A stretch of 64,000 bases of DNA, from contig NZ_SAUZ01000014.1 in assembly GCF_004022215.1 (NCBI RefSeq), positions 62,001 to 126,000 on the forward strand, given 5' to 3'. Below, piece by piece: positions 26,706-37,046 of the stretch; positions within the stretch are counted from its first letter, which is position 1; each line of letters opens with the position of its first letter. The notes beneath the pieces were generated by a model. That model ran no database searches. It was not told the DNA's origin and worked only from the letters and a program-made list of their open reading frames with translations. The DNA is from Paenirhodobacter populi. GTDB lineage: Bacteria; Pseudomonadota; Alphaproteobacteria; Rhodobacterales; Rhodobacteraceae. The translations under genes and the position numbers were made by a program.

Positions 26706-27362
26706 TCAGTTCTGGCTTCCGGTCACCGGCGTCTGCGCGGCGATCCGCGCCCGGATCTTTTCCAGCCGCTTGCGCAGCTTCGCCTGTCGGCGGGTTTGAT
26801 AGGCGCGAACGAGCGACAGGGCAATGCCGTAGCAGATCACCCCCGCGATCGTGCCAAGGATCACCCCGCCCGTCAGATAGGGCAGGAAGATCGTATCCCA
26901 GAAATTCCGCAACCCGTCCCATTTCGTGGTGTCCTGGGTAAAAAGGGCAAGGACATTGTGGCGCAGGTCGTCGAAGGCATGGGCGAAGGTCGCGGCGATA
27001 TGTTCATTGCCCACCGGCCGCGCGGCAAGCCCCAGCAGCCTGCGCCCCAGTTCGACCGAGCCGACGGCGATGATCGGGATGGTCACAGGGTTGCCGAAAA
27101 AGCTGCCGATGATCGCCGCCAGGATATTGCCCCGCATCGCCCAGGCGATGACGATGCACAGCCCCAGATGCAGCCCGAACAGCGGCGTGAAGGAAATGAA
27201 CACCCCGGCAAAGATCCCGCGCGCGATCCGCTCGGGCCGGTCGGGCAGGCGGTTGAGCCGGTAGCGCATGTATTGCAGCCCGCGCCCCCAGCCGCCGCGC
27301 GGCCAGACCGACTCGCGCAGCCTTGTCGTCCATGTCTGCCTGTCGCGGCGCTTGAAGACCAT
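26706..27362 (-). CDS. DUF2062 membrane protein
   Basis: 218 residues. The DUF2062 core is PERIARGIFAGVFISFTPLFGLH with hydrophobic stretches IAWAMRGNILAAIIGSFFG and GNPVTIPIIAVGSVELG. A third segment near 165-190 (GGVILGTIAGVICYGIALSL) ends in a very basic cytoplasmic tail (RRQAKLRKRLEKIRARI). Inner-membrane protein of unknown function. It lies between rsh and pdxJ on the same strand, a frequent arrangement in this order. Confidence 0.88.
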   Translation of the reverse strand: MVFKRRDRQTWTTRLRESVWPRGGWGRGLQYMRYRLNRLPDRPERIARGIFAGVFISFTPLFGLHLGLCIVIAWAMRGNILAAIIGSFFGNPVTIPIIAVGSVELGRRLLGLAARPVGNEHIAATFAHAFDDLRHNVLALFTQDTTKWDGLRNFWDTIFLPYLTGGVILGTIAGVICYGIALSLVRAYQTRRQAKLRKRLEKIRARIAAQTPVTGSQN

Positions 27363-27443
27363 CTCACCCTTCCGCCCCGGGGCCCGGTTGCGGCCGGTCG
27401 TCCGGATATTGCCGCGGGTCCCGCGCCCGCAACCGGCTATCGG

Positions 27444-29567
27444 TCAGGGCTTGCGCGAGATATCCCGCCAGCGTTCGACCTGCGCCACATCGGATTCGAC
27501 TTCAAGCGCCGTCAGCAACGTGTGCAGGTGTTCGACGTCCCTTAGCTCGACTTCCACGACAAGCGAGTAAAAGTCGGGCTTCCGGTCCACGAACCGCAGA
27601 TCCGATATGTTTGCCTTCTGGTGCCCGATCAAGGTGCAGATCCGCCCCAGCACGCCCGCATCATTGGAAATCGTCAGCTTGAGCGAGGCGGTATAGACCG
27701 GCGGGTGTTCCCCGGGCTGCCAGTGGAGGTCGACCCAGCGTTCCGGCTGGCTCTCGAACTCCTCCAGCGCGGGGCAGTCGATGGCGTGGATCACCACGCC
27801 CTGCCCGCGATAGGTGATGCCGACGATCCGTTCACCGGGCAGCGGCTGGCAGCAATTGGCGCGGCGGAAGCTCTGGTCCGCCTCCAGCCCCAGAACGGCG
27901 CGGTGCGGCTCGATCACGTCGAGGTCGAGCCCCGGTTTCGCCAGTTCCGGATAGAGCGCCGCCACCACCTCGCGCGCCGTCGTTTCGGCGGAGCCGAGCC
28001 GGGCCAGCAGTTCCGTCTCATCCGCGATGCCCATGGTCTTGGCCGCGGTGCGCAGGGCCTTGTCCGTCACCTTGCGTCCGACATGTTCGAAGGCCACGCG
28101 GGCGAGTTCGGCGCCCAGCTTGATGAAGCGGCTCCGGTCCTCTTCCCGCAGGGACTTGCGGATCGCCGCCTTGGCGCGGCCGGTCTGCACGATGTCGAGC
28201 CATGTCGCCTGCGGGCGCTGCCCGGCGGCGGTGATGATCTCGACCGACTGGCCGTTCTTCAGCCTCGTCCACAGCGGCACGCGGATGCCGTCCACCTTGG
28301 CGCCGACGCAGTTGTTGCCGATGCGCGAATGGATCGCATAGGCATAGTCGATCGGCGTCGCGCCCTTGGGCAGCTTGATCACGTCGCCCTTGGGGGTGAA
28401 GCAGAAGACCTGATCCGAATACATCTCGAGCTTGACGTTCTCGAGGAATTCGTCGTGGTTCCCTTCGGCGAAACGCTCGGTCAGCGAGGTCAGCCATTTC
28501 GCCGGATCGACGGCAAAGGGATTCTCGGCCGGCTCGCCGTCCTTGTAGGACCAGTGCGCGGCGACGCCCGCCTCCGCGACCTCGTGCATCTGCCGGGTGC
28601 GGATCTGGATTTCCACCCGCTTGCCGTCGCGCCCCGTGACCGTGGTGTGGATTGAGCGGTAGCCGTTGGTCTTCGGCTGGCTGATGTAGTCCTTGAACCG
28701 GCCCGGCACCGCGCGCCAGCGCCCGTGGACAAGACCCACGACCGCATAGCATTCCTCGACCGTTTCGGTGATGATGCGAAAGCCGTAGATGTCCGACAGA
28801 CGGGAAAAGGCGAGCTGCTTTTCCTCCATCTTGCGCCAGATCGAATAGGGGCGCTTGGCGCGGCCAAAGACATCGGCGTCGATATTGGCCTTTTCCAGCA
28901 GCACCCGGATGTCGGTGGTGATCTTCGAGATCACATCCCCCGATTCCTTCTGCAGGCTGACGAAGCGGCGGATGATCGAGCTGCGCGCATCCGGGTTCAG
29001 CACCTTGAAGGCGAGGTCTTCCAGCTCCTCGCGCATCCACTGCATGCCCATGCGGCCGGCGAGGGGGGCGAAGATCTCCATCGTCTCGCGCGCCTTCTGC
29101 ACCTGCTTTTCCGGGCGCATCGAGCGGATCGTGCGCATGTTGTGCAGCCGGTCGGCCAGCTTGACCAGCAGGACCCGCAGGTCCTTGGACATCGCCATCA
29201 GCAGCTTGCGGAAATTCTCCGCCTGTTTCGAGGCGGTGGAGGACAGTTGCAGGTTGGTCAGCTTGGTGACGCCATCGACCAGCTCGGCGACATCATGGCC
29301 GAACAGCGTCTCGACCTCGGCATAGGTCGAGCGGGTATCCTCGATCGTGTCGTGCAAAAGCGCCGTGACGATGGTGGCATCGTCCAGGCGCTGTTCGGTG
29401 AGGATCGCGGCGACCGCGACCGGATGGGTGAAATAAAGCTCGCCCGATTGCCGGAACTGGCCTTCGTGCATCTTCATGCCGTAGGCATAGGCCCGGCGGA
29501 TCAGATCTGCATCCGTATGCGGGTTGTAGTTGCGGACAAGAGCGATCAGGTCATCGACATCGATCAT
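27444..29567 (-). CDS. rsh: Bifunctional (p)ppGpp synthetase/hydrolase (Rsh)
   Basis: 707 residues. The HD hydrolase domain contains YFTHPVAVAAI and ALLHDTIEDT (69-78). The synthetase domain holds SRLSDIYGFRIITE and QPKTNGYRSIHTTV (about 250-300). The TGS domain begins DQVFCFTPKGDVIKLP, and a C-terminal ACT domain covers the last 80 residues (GRICTLIGHQKANISDLRF). It is the single alphaproteobacterial RelA/SpoT enzyme, controlling the stringent response. Both HD and synthetase motifs look intact, so it should do both reactions. It lies 25 bases after rpoZ. Confidence 0.96.
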   Translation of the reverse strand: MIDVDDLIALVRNYNPHTDADLIRRAYAYGMKMHEGQFRQSGELYFTHPVAVAAILTEQRLDDATIVTALLHDTIEDTRSTYAEVETLFGHDVAELVDGVTKLTNLQLSSTASKQAENFRKLLMAMSKDLRVLLVKLADRLHNMRTIRSMRPEKQVQKARETMEIFAPLAGRMGMQWMREELEDLAFKVLNPDARSSIIRRFVSLQKESGDVISKITTDIRVLLEKANIDADVFGRAKRPYSIWRKMEEKQLAFSRLSDIYGFRIITETVEECYAVVGLVHGRWRAVPGRFKDYISQPKTNGYRSIHTTVTGRDGKRVEIQIRTRQMHEVAEAGVAAHWSYKDGEPAENPFAVDPAKWLTSLTERFAEGNHDEFLENVKLEMYSDQVFCFTPKGDVIKLPKGATPIDYAYAIHSRIGNNCVGAKVDGIRVPLWTRLKNGQSVEIITAAGQRPQATWLDIVQTGRAKAAIRKSLREEDRSRFIKLGAELARVAFEHVGRKVTDKALRTAAKTMGIADETELLARLGSAETTAREVVAALYPELAKPGLDLDVIEPHRAVLGLEADQSFRRANCCQPLPGERIVGITYRGQGVVIHAIDCPALEEFESQPERWVDLHWQPGEHPPVYTASLKLTISNDAGVLGRICTLIGHQKANISDLRFVDRKPDFYSLVVEVELRDVEHLHTLLTALEVESDVAQVERWRDISRKP

Positions 29568-29592
29568 CGGAGAGGTCCGCCCGGAACCCGGA

Positions 29593-29949
29593 TCAGTCGC
29601 GGCCCTGCGCGTCCATCAGCGCGCGAAGCATGCGTTCCTCGTCCATCTCGTCGCTGCGCGGACGATCCGGCGTCTCGCCCGACATGAGCAGCGACATCGC
29701 GTCGTCTTCCGGCTCGTCGACCTCGATCTGGGTCTGGTTCGCCTCGATCAGCCGTTCGCGCAGATCGTCGGCGGACTGGGTTTCCTCGGCGATTTCGCGC
29801 AGGGCGACGACGGGGTTCTTGTCGTTGTCGCGGTCCACGGTCACGGCGCTGCCGGCGGCGATCTCGCGCGCACGATGCGCAGCCAGCATCACCAGCTCGA
29901 ACCGGTTCGGAACCTTGTCAACGCAATCTTCTACCGTAACGCGAGCCAT
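29593..29949 (-). CDS. rpoZ: RNA polymerase omega subunit
   Basis: 118 residues. The N terminus [21 protein letters not shown] is diagnostic, followed by [11 protein letters not shown] and [15 protein letters not shown]. The C-terminal 50 residues are acidic and less conserved. Omega helps assemble RNA polymerase and forms part of a ppGpp site in proteobacteria, fitting its position directly before rsh. I chose the ATG at 29949 with GGAG 6 bases upstream rather than the ATG two codons earlier. Confidence 0.97.
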   Translation of the reverse strand: MARVTVEDCVDKVPNRFELVMLAAHRAREIAAGSAVTVDRDNDKNPVVALREIAEETQSADDLRERLIEANQTQIEVDEPEDDAMSLLMSGETPDRPRSDEMDEERMLRALMDAQGRD

Positions 29950-30017
29950 CGGCATCTCCAGTCAGACAGGGGAGGTGAGCCGCCTATGTATGCCTTCCGC
30001 CGGGGCTTGACAAGCGC

Positions 30018-30614
30018 TCAATCTTCACCAAACGGCGCGGAAAGAGGCGTGAGAGCGGCTTTTTCGTCCTCGGGCAGGGCATCGAGCATCTCCTGCACGG
30101 TTTTGCCGATGACGGGGTGACGCCAGTGCGGGGCGATCTCGGCCAGGGGAATCAGCACGAAGGCGCGGTCCTGCAAGCGGGGATGGGGAACGATCGGCAT
30201 GGCCGGCACCTCGCGCATCTGCCGCGCCAGCGGCAGGTCGCGCCACGAACGGTGGGTTTCCGCATCGGGCAGCAGCGTGTCGCCCGCCGCGATCAGGTCC
30301 AGATCGATCCTGCGCGCCTGCCAGCGTTCCGTCCGCACCCGGCCCAGCCCGTCCTCGACCCGGTGCAGCGCCGCCAGAACCGTCTCCGGCGTCAGGCCGG
30401 GCGCCGCCTTCAGCGCCGCGCAGGCATTGACGTAATCCGGCCCCGATCCGGCCGGAAACGCGGGTGAACGGTAGAAGCGACTCACGGCGGAGAGGGTGAA
30501 ACCGTCGTCATCCAGCCGCGACAGGGCGGCGGTCAGCGTCTGCGCGGGTGCCCCAGCGTCAGATGAAAGGTTGGCGCCCAATGCTATCAAAAACATGTTA
30601 CAGTCACGAAACAT
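30018..30614 (-). CDS. folK: 2-amino-4-hydroxy-6-hydroxymethyldihydropteridine pyrophosphokinase
   Basis: About 198 residues. MFLIALGANLSSDAG is the HPPK start, with SRFYRSPAFPAGSGPDYVNACAAL, VEDGLGRVRTERWQARRIDLDLI (catalytic Asp pair) and VPHPRLQDRAFVLIPL. It makes the pyrophosphorylated pterin used for folate. Two starts are possible, 30614 (MFRDCNMFL, weak GAGG upstream) and 30596 (MFLIAL, no site); I use the first. First gene of the long minus-strand run and divergent from the NYN gene. Confidence 0.94.
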   Translation of the reverse strand: MFRDCNMFLIALGANLSSDAGAPAQTLTAALSRLDDDGFTLSAVSRFYRSPAFPAGSGPDYVNACAALKAAPGLTPETVLAALHRVEDGLGRVRTERWQARRIDLDLIAAGDTLLPDAETHRSWRDLPLARQMREVPAMPIVPHPRLQDRAFVLIPLAEIAPHWRHPVIGKTVQEMLDALPEDEKAALTPLSAPFGED

Positions 30615-30762
30615 CTTGTCATTGCCTCGCGCACCCCCCTGTTGCATCGACGACTTTACCGTTATTGGATCGGATGGCGTCATAGGTCATTTCAGGCCTT
30701 CGTCAACCACTCACACACCAATCATCGAAGGCAGCTCCACCCGCTGCTGAAAGGAACAACTG

Positions 30763-31329
30763 ATGTTTTACAAGGACGAACGTCTCGCCTTGTTCATAGA
30801 TGGATCGAACCTCTATGCGGCGGCCAAGGCGCTCGGATTCGACATCGACTACAAACTGTTGAGACAGGAATTCGAACGCCGCGGCAAGCTCGTGAGGGCC
30901 TTTTATTATACGGCCCTTCTTGAGAACGATGAATATTCGCCGATCCGCCCCCTTGTCGACTGGCTGCATTACAACGGCTATTCGATGGTGACCAAGCCCG
31001 CCAAGGAATTCACCGACGCAAGCGGCCGGCGCAAGATCAAGGGCAACATGGACATCGATCTGGCGGTGAACGCGATGGAGCTTGCGCCCCGGCTCGACCA
31101 TGCGGTGCTGTTCTCCGGCGATGGCGATTTCCGTCCGCTGGTGGAGGCGCTGCAACGCATGGGCGTGCGGGTTTCGGTCGTGTCCTCGATCCGCACGCAG
31201 CCGGCGATGATCGCCGATGAACTGCGTCGTCAGGCGGACAATTTCATCGAACTCGACGCCCTGCGCGACGTGATCGGCCGTCCGCCCCGCGAAAACCGCG
31301 AAGCGAACGAGACGTCCGTTCAGGCCTGA
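30763..31329 (+). CDS. NYN domain (LabA/PIN-like) protein
   Basis: 188 residues. The PIN-like acidic pattern is complete: FIDGSNLY (Asp13), [12 protein letters not shown] (Asp97, Asp99) and [15 protein letters not shown] (Asp120, Asp122). These could bind Mg2+ for RNA cleavage. It belongs to the LabA/DUF88 group, whose roles vary. AAAGGA lies 8 bases before the ATG. It is divergent from folK across a 148-base spacer. A ribonuclease role is inferred from the fold; no neighbour gives a substrate. Confidence 0.9.
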   Translation: MFYKDERLALFIDGSNLYAAAKALGFDIDYKLLRQEFERRGKLVRAFYYTALLENDEYSPIRPLVDWLHYNGYSMVTKPAKEFTDASGRRKIKGNMDIDLAVNAMELAPRLDHAVLFSGDGDFRPLVEALQRMGVRVSVVSSIRTQPAMIADELRRQADNFIELDALRDVIGRPPRENREANETSVQA

Positions 31330-31439
31330 GATCCGGGGCTGAGATCCGGGCCCGGGCGGCCCGGCCACACATTGTCTTGCCCGGGCGGGGTCGTTACTGT
31401 GTCATCCGTGACGATCCCCGCCTGACAAGGACAAGACGC

Positions 31440-32579
31440 ATGACTACCGACCCGGTCGCGCTGGCCGCCGAACTGATCCGCTGCCCCTCGGTCACGCCGA
31501 ACGAAGGCGGCGCGCTGGTGCTGCTTGAGGCGCGGCTCGGCGCGGCGGGGTTCACCTGCATCCGGGTGGATCGGGGCGGCATCCCCAACCTCTTCGCCCG
31601 CTGGGGGGCGAAGGGCGCGCGGACCTTCGGTTTCAACGGCCACACCGATGTCGTCCCGGTCGGAGATACCGCCGCATGGAGCCATGATCCCTTCGGCGGT
31701 GAGGTGATCGACGGCATCCTCTGGGGCCGCGGCGCCACCGACATGAAAACCGGCGTCGCCGCCTTCGCCGCCGCGGCAATCGACTTCGTGACCGATACCC
31801 CGCCCGACGGCGCCATCGTCCTCACCATCACCGGCGACGAGGAAGGCGCAGGCCGCGACGGCACCCGCGCGATCCTCGACTGGATGCAGGCGGAGGAGGA
31901 AGAAATGTCCGTTTGCCTCGTGGGCGAACCCACCTGCCCCGAACGGCTCGGCGAGATGATGAAGATCGGCCGACGCGGATCCATGACCTTCTTCATCGAG
32001 GCTTCGGGCGTTCAGGGCCATTCCGCCTATCCGCACCGGGCAAAAAACCCGCTGCACGCGCTGGTGACGCTGCTGGCGCGGATGACGGCGGAACCGCTCG
32101 ACCACGGCACCGACCATTTCGAGCCGTCGACCGTGCAGATCACCACCATCGACTGCGGCAATCCGGCGAACAACGTGATCCCGGCCAAGGCGCGCGCGAC
32201 CGTCAACATCCGCTTCAACGACGCCCATACCAGCGCCATTCTGGAAAGCTGGGGCAAGGCGCTGGCCCGCGCCGTGACCGAGGAAACCGGCGTCGCCTTC
32301 GCCCTGACGACCGAGGTTTCGGGCGAAAGCTTCATCACGCCGCCCGGTCCTTTCACCGATCTCGTCGCCCGCGCGGTCGAGGCGGAAACCGGGGTGAAGC
32401 CGGAACTTTCCACCTCGGGCGGCACCTCGGACGCGCGGTTCATCAAGGCGCATTGCCCGGTGCTGGAATTCGGCCTTGTCGGCAAGACCATGCATCAGGT
32501 CGACGAACGGGTGGAGACGGACCAGATCATCCGGCTCAAGGCGGTCTATGCCCGCATCCTGCGTGACTGGTTCGCATGA
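31440..32579 (+). CDS. dapE: Succinyl-diaminopimelate desuccinylase
   Basis: 379 residues of M20 metallopeptidase type. Zinc ligands and catalytic residues appear in [14 protein letters not shown] (His68), [10 protein letters not shown] (Asp101) and [14 protein letters not shown] (Glu134/135); VVQ-like dimerisation segments follow. It removes succinate to give LL-diaminopimelate, needed for lysine and peptidoglycan. I start at ATG 31440; upstream in-frame codons have no ribosome binding site. It overlaps the next GNAT gene by 4 bases (ATGA). Confidence 0.95.
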   Translation: MTTDPVALAAELIRCPSVTPNEGGALVLLEARLGAAGFTCIRVDRGGIPNLFARWGAKGARTFGFNGHTDVVPVGDTAAWSHDPFGGEVIDGILWGRGATDMKTGVAAFAAAAIDFVTDTPPDGAIVLTITGDEEGAGRDGTRAILDWMQAEEEEMSVCLVGEPTCPERLGEMMKIGRRGSMTFFIEASGVQGHSAYPHRAKNPLHALVTLLARMTAEPLDHGTDHFEPSTVQITTIDCGNPANNVIPAKARATVNIRFNDAHTSAILESWGKALARAVTEETGVAFALTTEVSGESFITPPGPFTDLVARAVEAETGVKPELSTSGGTSDARFIKAHCPVLEFGLVGKTMHQVDERVETDQIIRLKAVYARILRDWFA

Positions 32580-32989
32580 AGATCGTGGTTTCCGACGATC
32601 TGGCCGCCGCCCATGCACTGCGCCGCGCCGTCTTCATCGACGAACAGGGCTATACCGAGGCCGAGGAATGGGACGACCTCGACGGCGCAGCCATCCTGCT
32701 GCTGGCGCTTGACGGCGATACGCCTGTCGGCACCGCGCGCCTGTTCACCGAGGGCGATGCGGGCAAGATCGGCCGGATCTGCGTGCTGAAACCGCATCGC
32801 GGCACCGGGCTTGGTGCCGCCTTGGTGACCGAGGGTTGCCGCCGCCTGCGCGACGCGGGCTGCCGGGTCGTGCGGCTGAGCGCGCAGACCCATGCCCTGC
32901 CCTTCTACCAAAGGCTTGGCTTCACCGCCCATGGCGCGGAATATCCCGACGGCGCCATTCCCCACCGCGACATGGAAAAGCCGCTCTAA
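32576..32989 (+). CDS. GNAT family N-acetyltransferase
   Basis: 137 residues. [21 protein letters not shown] resembles the ElaA/YjcF group, and [22 protein letters not shown] is the acetyl-CoA loop (Q/RxxGxG/A). [13 protein letters not shown] is motif B. The substrate is unknown. Translationally coupled to dapE by ATGA and 19 bases before rnr. Confidence 0.9.
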   Translation: MKIVVSDDLAAAHALRRAVFIDEQGYTEAEEWDDLDGAAILLLALDGDTPVGTARLFTEGDAGKIGRICVLKPHRGTGLGAALVTEGCRRLRDAGCRVVRLSAQTHALPFYQRLGFTAHGAEYPDGAIPHRDMEKPL

Positions 32990-33008
32990 CCGCCCGGAGG
33001 GCAAAGCC

Positions 33009-35279
33009 ATGAACCAGATCCCCACCAAGGAACAGATCCTCGCCTGGCTTGCCGACCATCCCGGCGAGGGGGCGAAGCGCGACATCGCCCGCGCCTTCGG
33101 CATCAAGGGCGCCGCGAAAATCGAGTTGAAGCGCATCCTGCGCGAGATGGCGGAAGAGGGCACCGTGGCACGCCGCCGCCGCAGCTTCCGCGACAGCGCC
33201 AAGCTGCCGCCCGTCTCGGTGCTGCGGCTGACCGGGCCGGACGGCGCCGGTGACCAATGGGCCGAGGCCCCGGAATGGGAAGGCGAGGGCGACCCGCCGA
33301 CGATCCTGTTCCTGCCGCGCAAGGGCGATCCGGCGCTGGCCGAGGGGGACCGCATCCTTGCCCGCATGACCGAGGCGACCGGACAGGGCTACGATTACGA
33401 GGCCCGGCTGATCCGTGTCATCGGTCAGGCGGCGCAGAAGATCGTCGGCATCTTCCGCAAGACGGCCGAGGGCGGCCGCATCGCCCCCATCGACAAGGGC
33501 GACAGCAAGGAATGGCTGGTGCCCCCCGGCGCCACGCTGGACGCCCGCGACGGCGAACTGGTCGAGGCGGAACAATCCGGCCCCAAGGCCCGCCTTGGCC
33601 TGCCGCGCGCCCGCGTGATCCAGCGCATCGGCGACCCGACGGCGCCGCGCGCCGTCTCGCTCATCGCGATCCACCAGCATGGCATCCCCGACGATTTCCC
33701 GAATGCGGTGATGGCCGAGGCCGATGCCGCGAAGCCCGCGCCGCTTGACGGGCGCGAGGATCTGACCGGCCTGCCCTTCGTCACCATCGACCCGGCCGAT
33801 GCGCGCGACCACGACGACGCCTGCCTCGTCCTGCCCGACGACGACCCGGCGAACGAGGGCGGCTTTCTCCTCTGGGTCGCCATCGCCGATGTGGCGCATT
33901 ACGTCACCCCCGGATCGGCGCTGGACCGCGAGGCACGCAAGCGCGGCAATTCCACCTATTTCCCCGATCGCGTGGTGCCGATGTTGCCCGACCGGCTGTC
34001 GGGCGATCTGTGCTCGCTGCACGAAGGCGTCACCCGCCCGGTGATCGCCGTGCGGATGAAGGTCGATTCCGCCGGCAACAAGCGCGCCCACCGTTTCACC
34101 CGTGCGATGATCCGCTCGGCCGGATCGCTGGAATATGCGCAGGTGCAGGACGCCCATGAAGGCCGCCCGGATGCGCAATGCGAACCCCTGCGCGACACGG
34201 TGATCGAGCCGCTTTACGGCTGCTACGAAGCACTTAAACGGTCCCGCGCGGCGCGCCAGCCGCTGGATCTGGACCTGCCCGAGCGGCAGATCGTCATCGA
34301 CGATGCCGGCAAGGTTTCCTCGGTCCGGTTCAAGGAACGGCTCGACGCCCACCGGCTGATCGAGGAATTCATGGTGCTGGCGAATGTCGCCGCGGCCGAG
34401 GAACTCGAACGCCTGCGCCGCCCGCTGCTCTATCGTGTGCACGAGGAACCGGCCGCCGACAAGATCGAGGCCTTACGCGAGGTGGCGCAGGCCTCGGGCT
34501 TCACCCTCGCCAAGGGGCAGGTGCTGAAGACCGCGCATCTGAACCGGCTGCTGGCGCAGGCGGAGGGGTCGGAATTCGACGAACTGGTCAACCTGTCCAC
34601 CCTGCGGGCGATGACGCAGGCCTATTACGCGCCGCAGAACCTTGGCCATTTCGGGCTGGCGCTGCGCTCCTACGCGCATTTCACCAGCCCGATCCGGCGC
34701 TATTCCGACCTGATCGTGCATCGCGCGCTGATCACCGCGCATCACTGGGGCAAGGACGGGTTGTCCGCCTTCGACATCGAGGTGCTGGAGGAAACCGCCA
34801 AGCTGATCTCCGAGGCCGAGCGCCGGTCGATGGCGGCCGAGCGCGACACGACGGACCGCTACCTTGCCGCCTATCTGGCCGACCGGGTGGGCAGCACCTT
34901 CAGCGGCCGCATCTCGGGCGTGCAGAAATTCGGCATCTTCGTCAAACTCGACGAGACCGGCGCGGACGGGCTGGTGCCCGTGCGCTCGATCGGGCGTGAG
35001 TTCTATCACTACGACCCGGACGCCCAGCAGCTGATCGGCGCCGACAGCGGCCTGACCATCGGCATCGGGCAGCGCGTGCTGGTGAAACTGGCCGAGGCGA
35101 TCCCGGTCACCGGCGGGCTGGAGCTTGAACTGCTGGAGATCGACGGCAATGCCCTGCCCGCCCCCGGCAAGGGCAAGGGCGGACGCAAGCCCTTTACCCC
35201 CGGCCGCCGTATGGCCGCCGTCAAGGCGCGCGAACGCGGGCTGGCGCGCAAGGTGAAGCGCAGCCGCAAGAAGCCCTGA
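33009..35279 (+). CDS. rnr: Ribonuclease R
   Basis: 756 residues. A winged-helix N terminus (TKEQILAWLADHPGEGAKRDIARAF) is followed by cold-shock domains, then the RNB exonuclease with DPADARDHDDACLV at about 261-274 (metal-binding Asp cluster) and HFTSPIRRYSDLIVHRAL. An S1 domain (GRISGVQKFGIFVKLDETGADGLV) and a Lys/Arg-rich tail (ARKVKRSRKKP) follow. It degrades structured RNA 3' to 5'. I start at ATG 33009 (GGAGG 11 bases upstream). Element R9 follows its stop. Confidence 0.96.
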   Translation: MNQIPTKEQILAWLADHPGEGAKRDIARAFGIKGAAKIELKRILREMAEEGTVARRRRSFRDSAKLPPVSVLRLTGPDGAGDQWAEAPEWEGEGDPPTILFLPRKGDPALAEGDRILARMTEATGQGYDYEARLIRVIGQAAQKIVGIFRKTAEGGRIAPIDKGDSKEWLVPPGATLDARDGELVEAEQSGPKARLGLPRARVIQRIGDPTAPRAVSLIAIHQHGIPDDFPNAVMAEADAAKPAPLDGREDLTGLPFVTIDPADARDHDDACLVLPDDDPANEGGFLLWVAIADVAHYVTPGSALDREARKRGNSTYFPDRVVPMLPDRLSGDLCSLHEGVTRPVIAVRMKVDSAGNKRAHRFTRAMIRSAGSLEYAQVQDAHEGRPDAQCEPLRDTVIEPLYGCYEALKRSRAARQPLDLDLPERQIVIDDAGKVSSVRFKERLDAHRLIEEFMVLANVAAAEELERLRRPLLYRVHEEPAADKIEALREVAQASGFTLAKGQVLKTAHLNRLLAQAEGSEFDELVNLSTLRAMTQAYYAPQNLGHFGLALRSYAHFTSPIRRYSDLIVHRALITAHHWGKDGLSAFDIEVLEETAKLISEAERRSMAAERDTTDRYLAAYLADRVGSTFSGRISGVQKFGIFVKLDETGADGLVPVRSIGREFYHYDPDAQQLIGADSGLTIGIGQRVLVKLAEAIPVTGGLELELLEIDGNALPAPGKGKGGRKPFTPGRRMAAVKARERGLARKVKRSRKKP

Positions 35280-35301
35280 GGGGACGCAAAGGGATAGGGC
35301 G

Positions 35302-35365
35302 CAGGGGGCCAGCCCCCTCGCCCGTTCCGGGCTCACCCCCGGGATATTTATGGAAACACGAAAGG
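35302..35365 (+). repeat. Intergenic element R9
   Basis: Nearly identical to R1: hairpin 1 AGGGGGC/GCCCCCT, hairpin 2 GCCCG-TTC-CGGGC, complete box, tail GAAACACGAAAGG. It lies downstream of rnr, same orientation. Confidence 0.9.
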
Positions 35366-35486
35366 CAGAAGTCGGCGGGCTTCGGGATGCGCGCCGGAAG
35401 TGCCGGGAAAGGGCGCGCGCCCGGCCACGCCGGACTTTACCTGACGCCCCCGCCGCATTAGGTGGGAAAGGACCAAGGAGGCCGTG

Positions 35487-36434
35487 ATGAACCCTGCCCT
35501 GACCCTCTACCTCGCAGCCCCGCGCGGCTTTTGCGCGGGTGTCGACCGCGCCATCAAGATCGTCGAGATGGCGCTGGAGAAATGGGGCGCCCCGGTCTAT
35601 GTCCGCCACGAGATCGTCCACAACAAATTCGTCGTGGACGGGCTGCGCGCCAAGGGCGCGGTTTTTGTCGAGGAGCTGGACGACTGCCCCGACGACCGCC
35701 CGGTGATCTTTTCCGCCCATGGCGTGCCGAAGGCCGTGCCGAACGAGGCCGCGCGGCGCAACATGATTCAGGTGGACGCCACCTGCCCGCTGGTGACCAA
35801 GGTCCATAACGAGGCCGCGCGCCATTATGCCAATGGTTTGCAGATGGTGATGATCGGCCATGCGGGGCATCCGGAAACGCTTGGCACCATGGGCCAGTTG
35901 CCCGAGGGCGAGGTGCTGCTGGTCGAAACCGTCGCGGATGTGGCGACGCTGACCCCGCGCGATCCGGAAAAGCTTGCCTTCATCACCCAGACCACCCTGT
36001 CGGTGGATGATACGGCGGGGATCGTCGCGGCTTTGCGCGAACGCTTCCCCGCGATCACCGGGCCGGGCAAGGAAGACATCTGCTACGCCACCACCAACCG
36101 CCAGACCGCCGTCAAGGCCATCGCACCGAAGATCGATGCGCTTCTGGTGATCGGCGCGCCGAATTCCTCGAACTCGCGCCGTCTGGTCGAGGTGGGGCGC
36201 GCCGCGGGCTGCGCCTATTCGCAGCTGGTGGGCCGCGCCGATGAGATCGACTGGCGCGCGATCGAGGGCATCCGCGCCGTCGGCGTCACCGCCGGGGCCT
36301 CGGCCCCCGAAGTGCTGATCAACGAGGTGATCGACGCCTTCCGCGCCCGCTACGACGTCACCGTGGAGATGGTCGAGACCGCCCGCGAAGACATTGAATT
36401 CAAGGTCCCGCGTATCCTGCGCGAAGCCGTGTGA
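35487..36434 (+). CDS. ispH: 4-hydroxy-3-methylbut-2-enyl diphosphate reductase
   Basis: 315 residues. The three cluster cysteines are Cys16 ([11 protein letters not shown]), Cys100 ([11 protein letters not shown]) and Cys199 ([13 protein letters not shown]); [13 protein letters not shown] holds a substrate-binding His. The last step of the MEP isoprenoid pathway, with an Fe-S cluster. I use the ATG at 35487, 5 bases after AGGAGG, rather than the GTG one codon upstream. It is followed after 6 bases by a GST gene. Confidence 0.96.
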   Translation: MNPALTLYLAAPRGFCAGVDRAIKIVEMALEKWGAPVYVRHEIVHNKFVVDGLRAKGAVFVEELDDCPDDRPVIFSAHGVPKAVPNEAARRNMIQVDATCPLVTKVHNEAARHYANGLQMVMIGHAGHPETLGTMGQLPEGEVLLVETVADVATLTPRDPEKLAFITQTTLSVDDTAGIVAALRERFPAITGPGKEDICYATTNRQTAVKAIAPKIDALLVIGAPNSSNSRRLVEVGRAAGCAYSQLVGRADEIDWRAIEGIRAVGVTAGASAPEVLINEVIDAFRARYDVTVEMVETAREDIEFKVPRILREAV

Positions 36435-36440
36435 GGGAAG

Positions 36441-37046
36441 ATGATACTGTATTCCATGCCGTCCTCCGGCAACAGCTACAAGGTGCGGCTGGCCTTGGCG
36501 CTGCTCGGCCGGTCCTGCGAAACCGTCGATGTCGAATACCAGACCGAGGCGCTGGATCAGGCGAAGGCCACCGGCGCGCTGCCCTTTGGCAAGGCGCCGG
36601 TGCTGCGGCTCGATGACGGGCGGCTTCTGCCCGAGAGCAACGCGATCCTGTTCTGGCTGGGCGAGGGCACGGATTTCATCTCCGCCGATCCCTATGAGCG
36701 GGCGCAGATGCTGTCGTGGATGTTCTGGGAACAGAACCAGCATGAAGGCACCGTGGCCGTGCGCGCCGCGCTGCTGAACTATCCGCACCGCAGGGCGCAG
36801 GCGACGCCCGAGCGGCTGGCCGAGTTGCTGGACAGCGGCCACGCCAATCTGGCGGTCATGGAGCGGCGGCTCGTGGATCACGACTGGCTGGTGGGCGGGG
36901 CCGTCAGCCTCGCCGATATCTGCCTTTATGGCTACACCCATACGGCGGGCACGCGCGGCGGGTTCGAGATGGACCGCTTCCCGGGGATCAACCGCTGGAT
37001 CGGCCGGATCGCGGCGCTGCCGGGGTATGTTGGTCTCGATGGCTGA
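36441..37046 (+). CDS. Glutathione S-transferase family protein
   Basis: 201 residues. A thioredoxin-like N-terminal domain ([46 protein letters not shown] with the glutathione gamma-Glu site ESNAI) precedes an all-helical C-terminal domain. The active-site Ser/Tyr is in YSMPSSG. Substrate unknown. It lies 6 bases after ispH and overlaps the start of rnhA by 8 bases. Confidence 0.92.
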   Translation: MILYSMPSSGNSYKVRLALALLGRSCETVDVEYQTEALDQAKATGALPFGKAPVLRLDDGRLLPESNAILFWLGEGTDFISADPYERAQMLSWMFWEQNQHEGTVAVRAALLNYPHRRAQATPERLAELLDSGHANLAVMERRLVDHDWLVGGAVSLADICLYGYTHTAGTRGGFEMDRFPGINRWIGRIAALPGYVGLDG

